DNA from: Atrichornis clamosus
Lineage: Eukaryota > Chordata > Aves > Passeriformes > Menuridae
DNA: 64,000 nucleotides
NCBI GenBank assembly: GCA_013400975.1
Contig: WBMZ01010254.1
Span: 434,001-498,000, forward strand
Direction of reading: 5' to 3'
Shown: piece by piece, positions 45,786 through 57,197 of the stretch
Position numbering within the stretch: position 1 is the first letter of the stretch
Layout of the letters: the number at the start of each line of letters is the position of its first letter
Translations under genes and position numbers: made by a program
The notes under the pieces: model-generated
Databases searched by the model: none
Told to the model about the DNA's origin: nothing
What the model saw: only the letters and a program-made list of their open reading frames with translations

Positions 45786-46308
45786 TGCTGCTGAAGAAAT
45801 TTAATAATGTATTCTCTGCGAATAGTCTTGTTTAGCATTAGTGGCTCAGCATTAGCAGCTCAAGCAGCTGAAGCCTTCGCCTGCAAGAGCTGACCAAGAG
45901 CAAACTTCTTCGAGAAAATTAATGCTGCTAACAAGGAACTAGCTGAATTCAGCAGGTATGAGCAGAATGAAGATAAGGAGCAAGGAGACAATTCCAAGAG
46001 AATGAAGTAACTCCAGAAGAAGGCCAGCCCAGTGACAGTGAAAAACAATAAGTTAAGGGACCCCCTGATCAGAGTTAAGTGACTGGACTTGGGGTGGGAC
46101 TTGAGGACTGGATGATTGGATGGTGCAGGTGTAATTGTGAGGCATGAGCTGGAGTAGGGATCTCTGTCTGGAGGCACCCAGCTCAAGCTGTGACCCAAGA
46201 ACTACTAAAAGACTAATAAAAGACTAACTGAAAACCTTCTCAGGTATTCTCAGCAGGATCCTGGGGTCAAACCCTGTTACTGTGGCTGCTGTGGAACAAT
46301 CAGTAACA
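45786..46308 (+). mobile_element. solo LTR nested in an older LTR
   Basis: A 523-bp element bounded by TG (TGCTGCTGAAG) and CA (CAGTAACA) and flanked on both sides by the 5-bp direct repeat CCCAG (45781-45785 and 46309-46313). It has an AATAAA at 46215-46220 followed by a short downstream segment ending in CTGTTACTGTGGCTGCTGTG, which fits an LTR U3-R-U5 layout. There is no coding capacity for retroviral proteins. The family name is not certain; a songbird ERV is likely. Confidence 0.75.
46215..46220 (+). terminator. LTR poly(A) signal AATAAA
   Basis: A canonical hexamer about 90 bp before the 3' end of the nested LTR, which is the expected place for the end of R. It is antisense to BRINP1, so it would act only on transcripts started from the LTR or other plus-strand transcripts. 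Confidence 0.5.
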
Positions 46309-46325
46309 CCCAGTCCAAACCAGCA
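46309..46325 (+). mobile_element. 3' end of the interrupted older LTR
   Basis: CCCAGTCCAAACCAGCA follows the nested element and matches the expected terminal block of the LTR that starts at 45242 (CCCAGCTGAAACCAGGACA-like). The first five bases are the duplicated target site. The exact outer end is uncertain and I could not find a target duplication for the older element. Confidence 0.6.
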
Positions 46326-47537
46326 CCTCGGGAATGACAACACCTGGCCCCGAGGCAGCACTTCCCATCCCTGTGTGCCAACCAGCACAGCAATCCCCCT
46401 TGGCTGGCAGAGAACCTGACACACAGGCAGATTTAGGAGATTTAGTTGCAAAGCCAGGATCACAAAACAGATCTTTTCTCCCCAGGTTGATTCTACGCTC
46501 AGACCACTCCATGTGTGTTACATGATTTGATTTAATGTAATTATCCAGGTATTTATTTTGAGTGCACCCCTTCACAACGCCCCACGCTGCCTAACAGCAG
46601 TTGCATTCATCAAAATAGCAAAGTGCCAGCTATTTACTTCAAAATATCTCCTTACACCTGAGCTAATGCCCTCTCTGCAGCTCCTTGCTTTCACAAGCCA
46701 AGTCAAAATGCCAAAACAAAACACACCTCTTACTACATTATAAAAGTCATTAGTGTCAAACCTTGAAATCTGCAGAAACATCCATCTTTCCTGGAAAAAC
46801 CTCAGTCAAAAGGCCAAAAAGAAATCCCATACACCAGGATCTTAACACCAGCAGGGACTGAAAGAGACCATTGGCTCCAAAGGTTTCTGCAGATAACAAG
46901 TCCATCACCAATGTATTCCCTGTATGGAGCACAGGGTTTTCTCTGCTGTCCCAGACTTGTGTAAAAGTCCAGTGCTTGAGGGTCCCAGAGTTGATTTTAA
47001 TGATAGATAAAACCTTAAAAGACAAATAGTGTCTCTCTGACATTACAGAGAGGTTGTTCTGATCAGTTGAGATTAGGGTTGCAACCCCAGAGCTCTCTGC
47101 ACAAGGAAATCCTCTTTGAGGAAGGAATGGCCCCTTCAGCAGTTGCACTGCATGGGAAGAGGCAGAGCTGAATGCTAAAAGACAGGCAAGGTTTTATAAT
47201 AAATAGAAGTGCCCGTGTTCCCATCATAAAGATCATAACTAGCAAGCACAGGAAAAATGCCATCTGTGCTTCCTCTCCAAAGAGAGGATTATTGCTTCCT
47301 GTAAAACTCAAGCACACATTTGGTCTCAGATTTCTGCTTCCTGCAGTACCAATAAAGTCAGGAGGGACCAGAGCACTCCAGAGCCAGCACGTTTTCACAA
47401 AGGGCTGAAGGAATGTTTCACATTCCCCAAAAAAGTACAGAGAGCTTGGTTTTGTTGCTTTGGAATAGGTGATTTAGCAGCAAAGACTGTAGAGTTGAAA
47501 CATGCAACTGGTCAGGTACTGATCCCTATTCTCCCTC
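46326..47537 (-). other. BRINP1: BRINP1 intron 2, no feature seen
   Basis: Single-copy-looking intronic sequence of mixed composition. Reading frames of up to 130 codons on the minus strand lack any recognisable domain or exon-like boundary. Confidence 0.7.
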
Positions 47538-47688
47538 AGGGAAGCTGTGGCTGCCCCACCCCTGGAAGTGTCCAAGGCCAGGTTGGACAGGGCTCGGAGC
47601 ACCCTGGGATAGTGGAAGGTGTCCCTGCCCATGGCAACAGCTGAGCTTTAACATCCCTTCCAACCCAAACCATTCTGGGATTCTGTGG
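47538..47688 (+). mobile_element. CR1 LINE 3' tail
   Basis: CR1 order is clear and little diverged: AGGGAAGCTGTGGCTGCCCC, TGGAAGTGTCCAAGGCCAGG, GGATAGTGGAAGGTGTCCC, then CATCCCTTCCAACCCAAACC and two terminal units ATTCTGGGATTCTGTGG. It is 5'-truncated, non-coding and antisense to BRINP1. Confidence 0.96.
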
Positions 47689-50600
47689 TATATCAGCACC
47701 CAAACCCTGGGAGCGTCTCCATGCAGTGTGTGGAGATGGACAGGGCAAACTGGGACCATGGAAAGCGATGGGCAGTGAAGGTGGGAGAAGGCAGGAAAGC
47801 TGTATGAAAATTTGGTAGTCAGTGTGTTCAAAGGGAAAGTGGGTTCATTTTCTGCATCAGGTCCAACAGCACCTCGTGACTCCACTGGCAGGAGGCAAAA
47901 GCAGGAGTTTAAAGGAAACCACTGTCGTATCTCCAGCCTTTCCTGCTGCCAAGGGACAATCCCAGTCCCCATCCATGCAGTGGATGAGGCCTGAGCAGAA
48001 TCCACCTCTAAGCCGTGATAGCGAAGGAGACTTTTCCCACTCAGTTCTTACTGATGCCATCCCTTCCCAGGGCTTCCTGCTCCCAGGGCACACCAGGGAG
48101 GTGAAAGCTCAGTTCTGTTGTACTTTCCATATGCTTGGATGTGTGGCTTTCCTAGCTGATGAGAAAAGCTGAGCAAATATGTTATGATGAATAATTTATG
48201 CAACTAACTTAGATGTTTATCTTCTGCTCATAGAATATCCATGAACCAGTTGCAATTCCCTCTAAGTTATGCGTTATTTGAATTTGCTTAGTGACATTTT
48301 TCAAGCTTTTTTATAGGTTTTGCATAGCATTTGTCTGTTTTCTTTCTTTGTGTGCTGTTGTTTGGTTGGGATTGGGATCAAAGAAGGGTTAAATTTGGAA
48401 GGGAGCACCAGTGGGGTCATCTGCTCCAACCCCAAAGGTCAAGCAAATGATATGGCCTTAAACTTCCTGTTTAATGTCCAAAAAATACATTTTAAACCTG
48501 GCTCCCTCCGTTCCAATATTTTACATGGAAAGCAAACCTCTAATTCCAGCAATCTTCCGTGCAACCTATAGAACCCTGCACTGCAAGATGCACCTGAGGC
48601 CAAGATTATGGTACAATTTTGGAAAATAGACATAACATTAATAGATATGTCTAGTGAAATCATTTAGAATTATCGAGGTCATAAAAAAAAAAAAGTGATA
48701 TTTGCAGGGAACAGCAAAGATCTGGCCTTAGGGAATGTTCCAGCCTGAAACTCCTGAAGTCTGTGAAGAAACACCTCCAAGAACAGGTTGTCTATCAGCT
48801 TCCAACACTATATTTAATTGCATTTTCTGCAGAATCAGCTGCAATTGGCCAAAACTGAATTCATGGTGCTGGGTTAGGTAAACAATACTCTTATCTGTTT
48901 GTCACCACTGAATCCTTCAATCTGTGGATCTTGGGAGGATTTAGCAAGGCCTTGGATTCATCGATGATGTGTTCAAAAGGGCACTGAGACCTTTCCTCAC
49001 AAAACCATTCTGGGCTCCCTTTCACTCATTGCTTCTCAGAACCAGCAGTGGCACCACGGTCTCCGTGCCACGGCCTGGGACACAGAGGTGAGGCCTCTAC
49101 AGGTCTCCAGGCATTTTAAAAAGAGAAATATTGCCCTGAACCTCGCTCATTTTCCAGGTGAAGTTGCGAAGACTTGCCCAGGATTATGGTGGCACCCCAT
49201 GGTACAGCTGGGATTAGCACAGAGTCTCCTGACCCTCGGGGGAAAATCCCAGGCAAGGCCCTGAACTCCTGCCAGCAGGGAAGCTTTTAATGGCTTTGGA
49301 AAGATGAGAAACCTCTTAGCAGGGAGGAGGAAGAGCTGGTATCCCTGATGGAGAGATGGGATAAGGAGAAACTATGACCCAAGCTCTGAGCAGTGCGGGG
49401 AGGCACTTGTTGGTGCTCTGTGTGTCAGCAGGGCTGAGAGCCCAAGTGAGTGTGGGGTGTGCCAGGACATTCCTGCCAGGCCAGCACAGGGCAACTGGCC
49501 TCTAATCCCTGGAGAAAACACCAAGGAGCTTCTTTAGGGGCTGGAAGGAGGTGCAACAGGGAGAAGAGGGACGCAGTACAGCCTCAGGCACAAGCACATA
49601 TTGCAGGCTTTGCTCCCTGTAAGAAGAAAGGCTCGCACTTTATTTGAATACGGCTGTGGCTGACAAAAATACTGCCCCTTCAGAGCCTGCATTAATGAGC
49701 TTGCCATCAAGGCCAGCATGTCAGAGGCAGAAGGAGCCACTAGGAATGTCTCAGTGCTCATTAGCACTATGGCCCCTCCAGGGAAAGAGAAAAACAGGGA
49801 AAAAATTACTGAAGAGGGAGGAAAAGTCAAAAGCCTGGAATAGGTACACACTCCACACTGCACCATCAGAAAGGATAGCAGGATTCAAGGCCATGAACAT
49901 CTCTACCCAGGGAGAGAAGTCTGAGAGAGAGAGAGGCCATCAGAGCAAATTCAATTCCCCATCCTCAAATGGCCAAGACAACCAAAGCATGTAAGTGAGG
50001 AAACAAGTTCCGTACAGACCTTGGGGGCTGTGCTTGAAACAAAAAGGAAATGAAATGCATTGAATAATGATCAAGACAGAGTCAGTTTGAAAAAGGGAAA
50101 AAACCAAAAAGAACCCACCAGAATAGGAACCTGACTAAAACACCCCAACCCCTCCTGGTGCTAGGTGTACCTCCTTCAGGGCAGCCACTGCATCCCACCC
50201 AGGGCACACTCAGCAAACAGGACCAGCCCACCACTGCCTGGGAACTGGGCAAGGACAGGGCAGCAGCTCCTTTCTGCTCAGTGGCTCTTTAATTTTTTCA
50301 TAAAATTTACCTCGAAAGTCATCAGCTTCTCACAAAGGAGCTGAGCCTTTCTGAAGGCAGTACCCTCTTCAGTAACATCCAGACACAAACTGCTCCATGC
50401 CCTCTCCTTGGCATATTTTACAACTGTGATGTCATCAGGACTCCCTGATGGCAGACAGCCTTCACGTTCCCTGGGATTTTGGTGCCTCTGTCCCTGTTTT
50501 CCTTCAAGCACCTCACAGTCATTCAGACAGACATTTTTGGACATCTCTGTGTATGCTGCAGACAAGTGTTTGTAGCTGTCAGAATGAGTATGAACCAAAC

Positions 50601-51992
50601 CAGACAGATTTTAGGCCTTTTCTGGGTAAGAGACAAGTTCTGTCTTAGCCCTAAATCTTCCAGAATCCTTCCAGATGCTCCTACAACAGAGCTGTTGGTT
50701 TGGGGGGGGGTGGGTTGTTTTGTTTTGCCTTTCCTTTTTTCAGCCCAATTGTCCCAGCCATGGGCTGCAGAGAGTCCTGGTTATCTCCAGTCCTCAGGGT
50801 GATGCCTCTTCCAGGCTCCTGTGAGCCCTGGCTGCTGCAAACAATGCCATGGGGTAGGGCATGAGCATGACAACAGCACTATAATGCTTATCTTGTGCTG
50901 CCAGATCAGGCTTAACACGAGTCTGTCTGGGGTATCTGTGATTATGGTGGGGTCAGTGGTGTTCCGTTTCTCGTCTGTGCCCTCAAAATGCCAGACAGCC
51001 CCAGGCTGAGCAGTGCAATATTCCTCTAGCAGTTTCCTCTGCAGCTTGGCCTCTTCCCTATCTAGGCCAGCATGAAGAAGTCACTCTTCAAAGCTGAGCT
51101 TTTCAAAGGACCTACAAGAATTAGTTTCCTGCGAGGGTTTGGCACTCATCCCCCCTAATCTATTTAAAAAACCTCCAGTCTGTAGATTCAAACTAGTTCC
51201 AAATTAGACAGAGGCTGAAACTCTGCCATAAAAGAGAGGAAAAAAAAATCTAAAAATTTAATTCCAGAGAAGTATAAAAAAAAAAATCACTTAAGCTGAG
51301 AGTCCAACAGCATTTTGCATAACAACCAGGCAAGCAAACAGGCTCACTTATGATAGCTGGCAGTGAATGAGGTAAATAAATGGACTATTGATCTATTGAT
51401 AAATGCTGCAGCAGGTTTATTCCTATAAGGGCATGTACCTTAGGATAGGACAGAGAGGAGAGGACAATCAGTGTTTGAATCATTCAGCAGAGTCATGTGG
51501 CAGATATTAAACACTGCTGGACTGCCTACTCCTCCACCTGGCTCCAAAGGACAATGGAAGGATCTCCTGGTGCTTTTCCCCTTGGTCTATCCTTTGGCCA
51601 CGAGCTTGGTGTTGGATAAGGGGTTTGAAACCTCAGCTACTCCCCCTTTTTTGGGCAATCAGTTCAGCCCGTTCCAGTTTTGTTTTCATCTCTTTCATAA
51701 TTTTCTTTAAAATATTAAATTGTTCCAGGGTTGAAAACTCAGAGGGTTGGGGTTTTTTTGTAGAAAGTGAGAGAGGTAAATATTAGATCCAGAATTATAT
51801 GAGGCTTGCAGGAGTCCAAAAGAATGAAAATTACTTCAAAGTTAGATGGATTTAATGCGACCTTCAAAGCCCCTTGGTAAACAGGTCGTTCCAGCACTGA
51901 ATTAAAAACCAATCAGACAAACATGATTCCAAATCTTGCATTCTCTCTTAGGATAAGACTGCATTTGGGTCTCTTAGGAAGCATCATGTAAT
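47689..51992 (-). other. BRINP1: BRINP1 intron 2, mostly featureless
   Basis: Apart from a possible CR1 remnant near 48388-48435, no element is recognised. There are A-runs at about 48685-48697 and 51240-51250, and a G9 run at about 50702-50711. No coding sequence is seen. Confidence 0.65.
48388..48435 (-). mobile_element. possible CR1 remnant
   Basis: GGTTAAATTTGGAAGGGAGC, then CATCTGCTCCAACCCC, resembles the reverse complement of an old CR1 terminus (GGTTGGAAGGGACC...CATCTACTCCAACCCC). It is short and diverged. It could be a chance match. Confidence 0.4.
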
Positions 51993-52373
51993 TGTTGGGT
52001 GCCAAAAAGATCAATTTGTTTAAAGAAAAAGCTAGAATAAATTTATTAGTAGAGACTCGTAGCAGAGAGATTCAGTATAGGTAAGGACCAGTTAAAAGGT
52101 AGGTCATTCAATTTGATCATTAATAAGTTTGCTTATTATTAAATTTGATCATGGCCAGAATGTGGTTGTGGTTCCTAACTCTGACTTCAGATCCAAACAG
52201 AGCTGCCATTGCAATCCATCTCAAGAAAACAGGGCAGAGTAGGTACTGCCCTTTCACCTGCGCGGGGTCACCTCCAAGTCAGGGGTTTGTGCATCCTCAG
52301 CAAGACATGGTAACTTCTGAACTTCTCCATCACAAAGCTGCCTTCATCTGTCCTCTAAGGGTCTGATCCCACA
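51993..52373. mobile_element. possible diverged LTR
   Basis: The segment begins TGTTGGGTGCC and ends near GATCCCACA, giving TG...CA ends about 380 bp apart. It contains an AGCTAGAATAAATTTATTAG region such as is often seen in avian LTRs read in reverse. No matching target-site duplication was found at these ends, so both the borders and the identity are uncertain. Confidence 0.3.
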
Positions 52374-55300
52374 TTCCCCCCGAGCCAGCTGCTGCCATCC
52401 CCTTCCACCTCACCCACCAGTCCCACACAAACAGCTTGTGGGACGTTCATTGCCCTCAGCTCTCCCTGTAACGTTCTTTGTGCAGACTTCCTTGCAAAAC
52501 TCCCACACCCCGGGCGCTGGAGGGACCCTTCCCAGCACCATCCTGCTGCAGCCTTGGCCACCCTGCAGACCTGCTGGTGAGTAGTTCCCCTGGCTGTTAA
52601 CACCATTCCCAGCGCTGGGCTGACGGCACTTCCAAGCCACTGCAGTTTATGCCGGGGTTGACAGGAGCCGCTGGAAGCAGGAGTGACATCTCTCCGAGAG
52701 CTCCCAGCGCTGTTCGCGCTGCCTCAGCTTAACAAACATTATCAACAATGGGAAACGTTCTGTTCTGTTGCTGTTTTCTCCCTGAAAGCTCACCCAGACC
52801 AGACGTGGTTTATTAAGCTGCTGAGGGAGCTGTTCTAACAGGCTGCAGGGCCCTGTGCTCGAAGCACTGGAATGGACAGCACAGAGACACCCAGTCCTTC
52901 ACTGTGAATTAGGATAAAAATCACAGGAGAGGCAGCTGGAAAATTCTCCCACTAAAATACCTGAGACAGCCTGGAGAAACTCATCTGTGGCTATGAATAC
53001 AATGACACAGATATTATTTTTTATAGCAGGGTCTCCTGAATTTCTGTTTTTACGAGTTTGACCCAGAATTCACAATCAAGCTGATCCTGGAATGTCAAGG
53101 AGCAGTCGAGAAGAGGCTTTCAAAGAACAGCACTTTTGAAGCAACAGATGGAAACATCTGAGTCATTCAAGGAATTTTAGGTATTCTTGAGGAAACCTGG
53201 GGTAGTTGGGATGATTTTAGGTGCTCTCCTCCACACTTCTTTCAATTCCCCTCCTTGGACACTCCTTTGCTCAGCACAGGATCCTAATCCAGACAGATGA
53301 GGGCAGACATCAACCAACAACAGGTCAGGAGGGAAGACAAGACACAGGGTGGTGAGACAAATCAGGCTGTGTAGGAACATGGGGCATGGCAGAAAAAGGC
53401 CCAAAATCAATCAGTCTTGTGCTGTAGCAACTGGTATGGGGGGAAAACCAAGAAAAAAAAAGCAACCAACAACAACAACAACAACAACAAAAAAAAACCA
53501 ACAAAAAACCCCAAGAAAACAAGCAAAAAAGCCAAACAGGACAAACAAACCAACCCAACAAAACAAACACAACACACACACAAAAAAAATTCAACAACCT
53601 CTCCCCCTCCCCTCCAAACCCAAAACAAACCAAAAAAAACCACCAAGAAACCCTCCCACAAAACCAGACCTTTTCACATCGAAGTGTTTGTTTGGACTCT
53701 TGTAGGTTAGAGGATTACACCCTTGATGAAGTCCCCCCTCCTATGGCTAAATAGTACATGAGAATATTTAAAATTGCTGCTTTTGTAAGCAGGTTTGCAA
53801 TGGAAGACAGGCAGAGTTGAATTTATAGAGCAGATAACAGATCACTCAGAGGGGACTGGCCCATGGTAAGTCAAGGTGAGCCCTTGTTACCCCATGGGCA
53901 CCTCAGCAATCTGTGCCTACCCTTCCCCAAAATTCACCATCTGGATTCAAGCCTACCAGTGTTCACAGGAGCACAGTGGCATGAATCAAAGGCTGTAACA
54001 AGAACACAGTTTGGAACAAGTCATTTCATTAAATTGCACTTGCTTCATTTCCTGAAGATATAGGTGTGTGTGGACTACAGGCTTTTTTTCCTAATTTTAG
54101 CTGTAGCAAGCTGATAACCTCAGCCTGTGACACCACAGCCCCAAACTTTGCTCTTTACTTATCATGATTCACAGTTTGCTCAGATGAAAAAACCGAGAAA
54201 TGTCGCCTTGAACCTTAATTCCTCACGTTGCAGGCGAGGGTACCTGGCTGCTGCACTGCCAGCAGCTTAAACACAGCATTTGTCAATACTGGGAAAGTAA
54301 TATCAGAAATTTAGCCTTGATTGCCCTTTTTCTGGAAAAAAAAAAGCACAGAATTTTCTCCAGCACAGCATGCAACCGTGTTTCAAAACTCAAACTGTTG
54401 TTAGAAATTGGAGCCATCACCCCCGCTCGGGTCAGTTGTGCTGCTCACTTGGCAAAGGCTCAAATTCACTGATTTCGGACGGGGAGGGAAAAAAAAAAAA
54501 AGTGACGTTTAAATACAAAGCTGCTCCTGCCTCCTATCCCCAGCTGAGCCCTCCCGGCAGTGCTGGCACAGCCACCTGGGCACAGCTGCCAGGCTGGTGG
54601 GCAGAGCAGGCAGTGATGGGGAACTGTGCCCTGCCGCCCACCCCTCGCCCCTGAGTCATCCTCAGCTGATGGAGACACCACTGAGCACACGAGGCAGGGG
54701 CTGGTGGGTGGCTTGGATGCCTAAAGGCAACCAGTTGGCAAAGCCACCTGTTTCCCACCAGGGAACCTTCACTGCAGGGCAGCTGAGCGGGGTTTGTCCA
54801 GGTTAAGAGGGTCCAGACCCTTCCCTGCTATCCTTCAAATGGGAAGGCGTGCTCCAGGCTGCGCGGAGGGAATGCGCAGGGAAAGCAACTTGCAGGGATG
54901 CAACAGGACGGACAGGTGAAACACTGCCTGCTCCCAAAGGCACACCTAGATCCCACACACGGTCACCAGCCTTGGAATGGCATGGGAGATGGGATTAGGA
55001 CTCACATCCTTCATCAGCCAGGTCATGGCAAGGGATGTGCCAGGAAGCTTCTACGTGGTAGAGGTGGGAGAGAGTAAGTGAACAAAAACTTTTTTGACAA
55101 AGTCACACTTCTCTCCCACATTGATCCTTACTGCTTAATTCCTATAGTATTGGGACATTATTTCCTCCAAGTTGGTTTAGGAGAAAACAGTGGTTCCTCA
55201 GGACACTCAATTCTGTGCCTTCACCCTCAGAGCTGGGGCTCAACACCCCTTTGGTTTCCAAGCTGTGCTGTTCCACTCAGGCCACTGGCCAAGGGTTGCT

Positions 55301-56400
55301 TTTCAAACAGAGGCATCCAGCAAGCAGGGATCTCCACAGAGGCTCTCTGCAGAGGATGTCCCCTCTCAGAACAGGATTCAGATGGTGACTGGGCCAGAAA
55401 TTACCAGCAAATAGCGTAAGATAAGAGGTTAAGGGCTAAAAAAATTTAGGCTGCAGAGGATAGCTGCAGCAAAATTCGAGTCATCCATAATCAGAGACAT
55501 TTGTGCTTTGTTCAAGATTAAAAAAGAAAAAAAAAAGTCCCCAAAAGCCTATGACATTTTGGAATTACAGTAAAACTGAAGAAATTTTCTCTAGGAAAAA
55601 GGTGACCCATTTCCTCAGACTACATCCCTCTTTAGCAAAAAAACTGAACACAAGCTGTGAGAAAGCCTTGAACATTCCCTGGTTGCTCCAAAATCTCATT
55701 TCTACAAAAATCAGTTTTGATGTATTTAATTTTCATTCCTAGTCATGCCATTTCAAACTCAGGCATGTTTTGATGGAGGAAATAAAAAGACTGCAATAAA
55801 ATAAAAATTCACAAACTCACGAAGAAAGGCAATCTCTTTGCGTGCTGCAAAGTGGCCTGCAATGAAAAGATAACCATGCTTTTTATGCAACACTTCATAA
55901 AGAAAAAGCTTTATTTTTGTCCTGTCCTATCCAGCGAACAGGGACTTGGGAATGCAAATGTTTTTGTTTCCTGGGATCTGTTTGTGAAGCTTGGAGGCAC
56001 TTGGTTATTCAGGCACATGCTTGGCAATTTCCCCATCATGAGTCATGTTTTCCTTAGCTGTTATTTGTGACTTTGATATGTGGATCTCAAAGCACCTTTA
56101 AACAAATGTGTCACTGTAGATGGAGAAGCTAAAGCAGCAGGAGATGAACAACTCCTCCAAGGAAGAGATCCAGCACAGAGCACAGCCATGAGGAAAATTC
56201 ACACAGATGTAAAGACGAGCCAAGGTGTTTCACCACCAAGGACTAAGGTGGATGGTGGAGTCGTGGACAAACTTGCTGCCCTGTTTTGCCCACCCAGGGC
56301 TCAGTCCAGCAGGATGCTCTGTCCCCACACCTCACTCAGGGTGTTGTTCATGTGCAAACACAACCCCACCCCAGCCACAGAGAGCAGAAACACAGTCACT
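52374..56400 (-). other. BRINP1: BRINP1 intron 2, simple-repeat block otherwise plain
   Basis: It contains the A/C-rich block at 53445-53670 and short A-runs near 54340, 54490 and 55520. No named transposon or coding sequence is seen. The lysine/threonine/proline-rich frames at 53349-53710 come from the simple repeat. Confidence 0.7.
53445..53670. repeat. (AAC)n and A/C-rich low-complexity block
   Basis: A run of AAC triplets at about 53467-53490 merges into some 200 bases of A-runs separated by C or CC, including (AACA)n and a short (CA)n near 53570-53582. G and T are almost absent from the plus strand. It may derive from a retroposon A-tail that expanded, but no parent element is recognisable beside it. 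Confidence 0.9.
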
Positions 56401-56530
56401 AAATCCTTAAGGTTGGTAAAACCTCCAAGATCACCAAATCCAACAATCAACCACCACGTTCGCCATTAAGCCATGTTCTTAAGTGCCATATCCACACGGT
56501 TTTTGAACACTTCCAGGGATGGTGTTGGAC
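56401..56530 (-). mobile_element. CR1 LINE 3' tail fragment
   Basis: AATCCTTAAGGTTGGTAAAACC, CCAAGATCACCAAATCCAAC, TAAGCCATGTTCTTAAGTGCC and GAACACTTCCAGGGATGGTG follow the order of a CR1 terminus read in reverse. Diverged, truncated and non-coding. Confidence 0.88.
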
Positions 56531-57109
56531 CTGATCAATACCAAAAGTGAGAGGCATCAAATGAACACTCCTGGCATTTATCATCTCCAGGTAAGAGGAC
56601 CCTAAGGCTGTGAAATCAAACCCCTTCCTTCAGGAAGGTTGTACTGGTTGTGTTCAAATCAGCAAAGAAAAACATGTCAAAAGGTGTGGGGGATAAATTC
56701 TGTTTTGGTTTGGTTTGTTTTAATTTAATTTAATTTATTTTTTATAATTTATAGTTATTTTTTGTGGGGGAAGGTGTTTGCATTTTTATCAGGGTAAGTT
56801 TGGGGTTTTTTTAGGTGTAGTGGGGAGTGAAATAGAGGGTGAAGGAGTTATTCTTTAGCAAGGGCTTTTATGTCTCAGGTTTTCATTTTGGCTTGGCAGG
56901 TGTTTGCTTTGTGCTTTTATTGTGGTGTGGGAATCCCTTGCTGAGTCTGGGTGGGAACTTCTGGAGGGTTGGCTCTTCCCCTCTCTCCCGTGCTGCTCTC
57001 TTCCAGGACAGACTTTTTGTTTTGTGTTAAGTTAAAAGCCAGGATCCCTCTGAGACTGAAAATTCGGTCTGGGGGGATGAGATGCTGCAGAGAAGCTGAG
57101 GAGAAGACC
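56531..57109 (-). other. BRINP1: BRINP1 intron 2, T-rich stretch
   Basis: Contains GGTTT and TTTAA short repeats at about 56700-56755 (TTTTAATTTAATTTAATTTA) and G/T-rich sequence to about 56960. No gene is seen. Confidence 0.7.
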
Positions 57110-57197
57110 CTGAGGTGTCCCTGGCCGTGGCAGAGGATTGGAACTGGATGATCTTTACGATCCCTTCCGACCCAAACCATTCTGGGATTCTGTGAAG
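57110..57197 (+). mobile_element. CR1 LINE 3' tail fragment
   Basis: GAGGTGTCCCTGGCCGTGGC, then GGATTGGAACTGGATGATCT and the terminal CCCAAACCATTCTGGGATTC TGTGA units. It is short and 5'-truncated, and lies antisense to BRINP1. CR1 similarity may start slightly earlier. Confidence 0.93.

Noticed and set aside
53349..53710. Lys/Thr/Pro-rich frames
   Set aside because: Products of the A/C-rich simple repeat.
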